Virus record (IMG/VR): IMGVR_UViG_3300025886_000176
Span: 1-22,582 of that record
DNA from: a virus
Reading direction: 5' to 3' (one strand)
DNA: 22,582 bases
Positions 20,589 through 22,582 of the stretch are shown here, piece by piece; within the stretch, counting starts at the first letter, position 1; every line of letters starts with the position of its first letter. The notes beneath the pieces were generated by a model. It was not told where the DNA came from, did no database searches, and saw only the letters and a program-made list of their open reading frames with translations. The position numbers and the translations under genes are program-made.

Positions 20589-20884
20589 TAGTGACCGCCA
20601 AGCAGCTTGTTCATCATGTCGTGGACATTGCCGCCATCAAGTTTCATAACCTTGATTTTCATGTCTTTGCCGCTTGGGACTTCCATCATTTCTTCGTCAA
20701 CGTCTTCGTAATCGTCTTCGTAATCTTCGCCATCAATTCCAACCATCGCCTGATGGCACAGCAGCAGGAAGTTAACCAATTGATCGTCGGACAGATCAAG
20801 TCCGTCTGCATTGTGTGGGAAGCCCATCTTTTCCATAAAGAGGGCTGCATTGTCTTCCATGTTTTCGACTTCTACCTGTGCCAT
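20588..20884 (-). CDS. Small acidic protein of unknown function
   Basis: This 98-residue protein has AAGGAGG 5 nt before its ATG, a very strong ribosome binding site. The first half is helical (NAALFMEKMGFPHNADGL, DDQLVNFLLLCHQAMVG). The middle is a run of acidic residues (GEDYEDDYEDVDEEMMEVP), and the end has KIKVMKLDGGNVHDMMNKLLGGH. The strong start suggests abundant production. Its acidity contrasts with the basic proteins next to it, so a partner or assembly role is possible. No family is recognised. Confidence 0.65.
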   Translation of the reverse strand: MAQVEVENMEDNAALFMEKMGFPHNADGLDLSDDQLVNFLLLCHQAMVGIDGEDYEDDYEDVDEEMMEVPSGKDMKIKVMKLDGGNVHDMMNKLLGGH

Positions 20885-20895
20885 GTCGGCCTCCT

Positions 20896-21462
20896 TTATG
20901 GTCGTAGTTGTGGGCGCGTCTGTCCCATTGTGCCTAGATTTGCTGGGCGTGGTTTTGGGCGTAGCGATGTTGCTGGTGCAGTGGGTCTCCGCGCAATATC
21001 TAATCCATCGATATTTTCATAAATAGTGTCGGGAGATATTTCGCCCTTGCGCTGCATTTCAGCCATTTGACTTGGTGGCATACTCATCATTCCATCATCA
21101 ACTTGGTATGATCTTTTGTTTTCACTGATTGCGCCAGATGCCCGTTGTCTTTGCATTTCAGCAGGCGTCATTCTTTCCATGCGATCATCAACTTGGTATG
21201 ACCGCTCATTCATCATTTCACCTTCAGACCGTGCGCCAAAAGACCGTTGCACTTGCATCAGAACTTCCTGCATTGCTGCGCGTTGATCGGCAGGCAAAAG
21301 CTGTAGGGTTTCTGGCGGAATGCCCTGCTCATCAGCAACTCTAAACTGTTCTCTCGCCTGATCAACCATTGCAGTAATGCCATTTACGGTGTCTTCTTCC
21401 AGCAATCCAGTGGCTTGTATGGCCTGTGCGTACTGTTGAATTAGTTCAAGGTCGGGGTTCAT
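20896..21462 (-). CDS. Hypothetical Gln/Met/Pro-rich protein with internal duplication
   Basis: This 188-residue protein has a helical N-terminal half (LELIQQYAQAIQATGLLEED, TAMVDQAREQFRVADEQG). The second half has a duplicated segment: RSYQVDDRMERMTPAEMQRQ followed by ASGAISE (residues 87-113), then RSYQVDDGMMSMPPSQMAEM followed by RKGEISPD (117-144). The C terminus is Pro/Arg-rich and disordered. AGGAG lies 7 nt before the ATG. It lies 10 nt before the 98-residue gene's start. No family is recognised. A structural or assembly helper role would suit its position. Confidence 0.6.
   Translation of the reverse strand: MNPDLELIQQYAQAIQATGLLEEDTVNGITAMVDQAREQFRVADEQGIPPETLQLLPADQRAAMQEVLMQVQRSFGARSEGEMMNERSYQVDDRMERMTPAEMQRQRASGAISENKRSYQVDDGMMSMPPSQMAEMQRKGEISPDTIYENIDGLDIARRPTAPATSLRPKPRPANLGTMGQTRPQLRP
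21087..21205 (-). repeat. Two-copy direct repeat in the 188-residue gene
   Basis: A 14-18 nt nearly identical stretch encoding RSYQVDD (plus strand ATCATCAACTTGGTATGA) occurs twice, about 90 nt apart, and the similarity extends at protein level over about 28 residues per copy. It is an in-frame tandem duplication that has since diverged. Confidence 0.6.
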
Positions 21463-21471
21463 GTCGGTCTC

Positions 21472-22356
21472 CTATACATAATTTTGCATCATTAATTGGT
21501 AATTTATTGTTGGCATAATTTCAGATGAATTATCTCCATAAAATACCTTAACCATACCTCCCCCCATATCTTCAGCATTCACAACGTATGATGTGTCAGA
21601 CGCATCTGCTGTGCTTGCGGCTGTAGACACTTCCACATTATTGACAGGCACATTCGCAGGCATCGCCATTGGCTGACCCAGACGTGGATTTAAAGACCGT
21701 GTACCCTCTATAACATCCTGCGGCACAGTCCTTGCGCCAGTGTTAAAGATGCTGTCATAACTTTTTGCCGCCTGCTCTGGTGTGACAACAGGTTTTGGCG
21801 GTGCGCCCTCGCCCCTGTACGCCCGAACTGGAGCCATAGCCATGTTTCTGGCGTCAGTTATTGCTGGATTTAAAAACCCACTAACTCCCCTGCCCAGCGC
21901 ACCAAGAACGCCGCCGCCTTGCAAATATCTAGCTATATTTTTTGTCTCTATTGGCGTTCCATATTGTGGCCCTAATGCAGCCTCTTGTCGTATCGATCCC
22001 CGTGGCAGTGCGCCGAAGGCATTGCTAAACGTGCTAATCCCCGTCTGTGCATTATTGTACGCATCGCCAAATCTACCGTAGCCGCCGCTTGCCTTGTTGG
22101 CCTCAGAGGCTTTTTGGCCTCGCATATATTCTGCTTCAGAAACGTAGTTATCATTGTTACTGTCTAATACGCCTGTGTTGCCACTGCTAAAACGTGCGCC
22201 AGATCGACCCGGCCCACCGCCGTCAATCCTATCGAACCAGCTAATGTATCCACCGCCGCCAGAGCTATTAGACGATGTATTAGACGATTTATTAGATGAG
22301 GGCTTACTATAAGTCGCATCTGAAACTTTACCGCTGCTAGTGAACGTAAGTGGCAT
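21472..22356 (-). CDS. Ser/Gly-rich protein with EF-hand-like calcium loop
   Basis: This 294-residue protein starts with a Ser/Asn/Gly-rich disordered region (about residues 5-60). At residues 65-76 it has DSNNDNYVSEAE, which fits the 12-residue EF-hand loop (D1, N3, D5, Y7, S9, E12, with Val8), except that position 6 is Asn and not Gly. Residues 100-170 contain Gly/Ala-rich hydrophobic stretches (YLQGGGVLGALGRGVSGFL) and the C-terminal 100 residues are mixed, ending with strands (MVKVFYGDNSSEI). No known family is recognised. GGAG lies 8 nt before the ATG. Its place before the internal proteins suggests a virion component, but this is unproven. Confidence 0.6.
   Translation of the reverse strand: MPLTFTSSGKVSDATYSKPSSNKSSNTSSNSSGGGGYISWFDRIDGGGPGRSGARFSSGNTGVLDSNNDNYVSEAEYMRGQKASEANKASGGYGRFGDAYNNAQTGISTFSNAFGALPRGSIRQEAALGPQYGTPIETKNIARYLQGGGVLGALGRGVSGFLNPAITDARNMAMAPVRAYRGEGAPPKPVVTPEQAAKSYDSIFNTGARTVPQDVIEGTRSLNPRLGQPMAMPANVPVNNVEVSTAASTADASDTSYVVNAEDMGGGMVKVFYGDNSSEIMPTINYQLMMQNYV
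22129..22164 (-). other. EF-hand / dockerin-type Ca2+ loop (codons 65-76)
   Basis: The loop DSNNDNYVSEAE has Asp, Asn, Asp, Tyr, Ser and Glu at the six coordinating positions 1, 3, 5, 7, 9 and 12. It is followed by a helix-like stretch (AEYMRGQKASEA), as in the exiting helix. Only one loop is present, as in some extracellular single-loop proteins. Confidence 0.5.
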
Positions 22357-22358
22357 AC

Positions 22359-22582
22359 CTAAAACTCCATTCTATATCTGGCATCAATTCTCGGTTCGCC
22401 CATATTGCTATCAGAGTAACTGATACGGCCACCATCGCCAATGTTTATTCCAAGCGACCCAGAATAAACTGGCTCCCTGCCCGTTGATTTCTGCCTGCTG
22501 ACGTTAAAATCAAACGCGCCCATCTTTGCCGCAGCGCCTAATTTTGTAAATGTGCTGGAGCTTCCCTGCGTAAAACTTCCAA
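22359..22582 (-). CDS. C-terminal end of a beta-rich protein (partial)
   Basis: A frame open from the right edge ends at TAG 22359, 2 nt before the ATG of the 294-residue gene. It gives about 74 residues: GSFTQGSSSTFTKLGAAAKM, then VSRQKSTGREPVYSGSLGIN, and an end IDARYRMEF. The residues alternate polar and hydrophobic, and the chain ends in Phe, which is also how bacterial outer-membrane beta-barrels end. In a phage operon a fibre-like or internal virion protein is more likely. The rest lies outside the window. Confidence 0.6.
   Translation of the reverse strand, partial: GSFTQGSSSTFTKLGAAAKMGAFDFNVSRQKSTGREPVYSGSLGINIGDGGRISYSDSNMGEPRIDARYRMEF

Noticed and set aside
1-22582. tRNA genes, integrase or attachment sites
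   Set aside because: I saw no cloverleaf-like sequence, integrase gene or tRNA-end direct repeats in reading the window. This is not proof of absence, as no scan was run.

Overview
The window is part of the late (virion and lysis) region of a tailed bacteriophage genome. Every gene I can support lies on the minus strand, so transcription runs from high to low coordinates. Genes abut or overlap by a few bases (TAATG and ATGA junctions are common), leaving almost no non-coding DNA. P22 gp4-like and gp10-like tail proteins with no tape-measure gene in view suggest a short-tailed (podovirus-type) phage. Several proteins look like those I remember from uncultured marine phages, and the holin resembles the three-TM gene-transfer-agent holin of Alphaproteobacteria. 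A marine alphaproteobacterial host is therefore my best guess, as inference only.

In transcription order, the right third (22582 to about 13000) holds internal or accessory proteins. It starts with the end of a beta-rich protein, an EF-hand-bearing Ser/Gly-rich protein, a repeat-bearing Gln/Met-rich protein and a small acidic protein. Three larger proteins follow (386, 380 and 948 codons), which resemble modules of the phage 'polyvalent' proteins; the 380-codon one looks like an ADP-ribosyltransferase-type domain. Packed between them is a cluster of very small, mostly Lys/Arg-rich proteins, some with conserved Cys and Trp. Then come a 63-residue basic protein, a 255-residue protein with a membrane segment, a 22-residue Lys-rich peptide and two overlapping small frames.

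The head module (12772 to 9475) encodes a GroES-like co-chaperonin, a Gln-rich scaffolding protein, a conserved unknown, a decoration-like protein and the major capsid protein. The capsid gene ends at a strong intrinsic terminator with a UUCG loop. A small helix-turn-helix protein follows, with a 23-bp dyad before its ribosome binding site and a near-copy of the same terminator after it. It is the only gene that looks like a separate transcription unit.

The left part (8880 to 1) carries two small beta-rich virion proteins, a gp4-like connector, a long repetitive fibre that contains a possible type-1-copper cupredoxin domain, an SU10-type adaptor, a small structural protein, a Gly-rich tail fibre and a tail-fibre chaperone. 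A lysis cassette follows (XhlA-like protein, two-TM protein, 3-TM holin, GH19 endolysin), and then a gp10-like DNA-stabilisation protein cut by the window edge. Terminase and portal are not in view and presumably lie beyond the right edge.

The most interesting element is the set of polyvalent-type proteins split into separate genes, with a candidate ADP-ribosyltransferase, next to the capsid genes. It could be a set of proteins packaged in the virion and delivered to the host. Family assignments rest on motif recognition from memory, not on searches.
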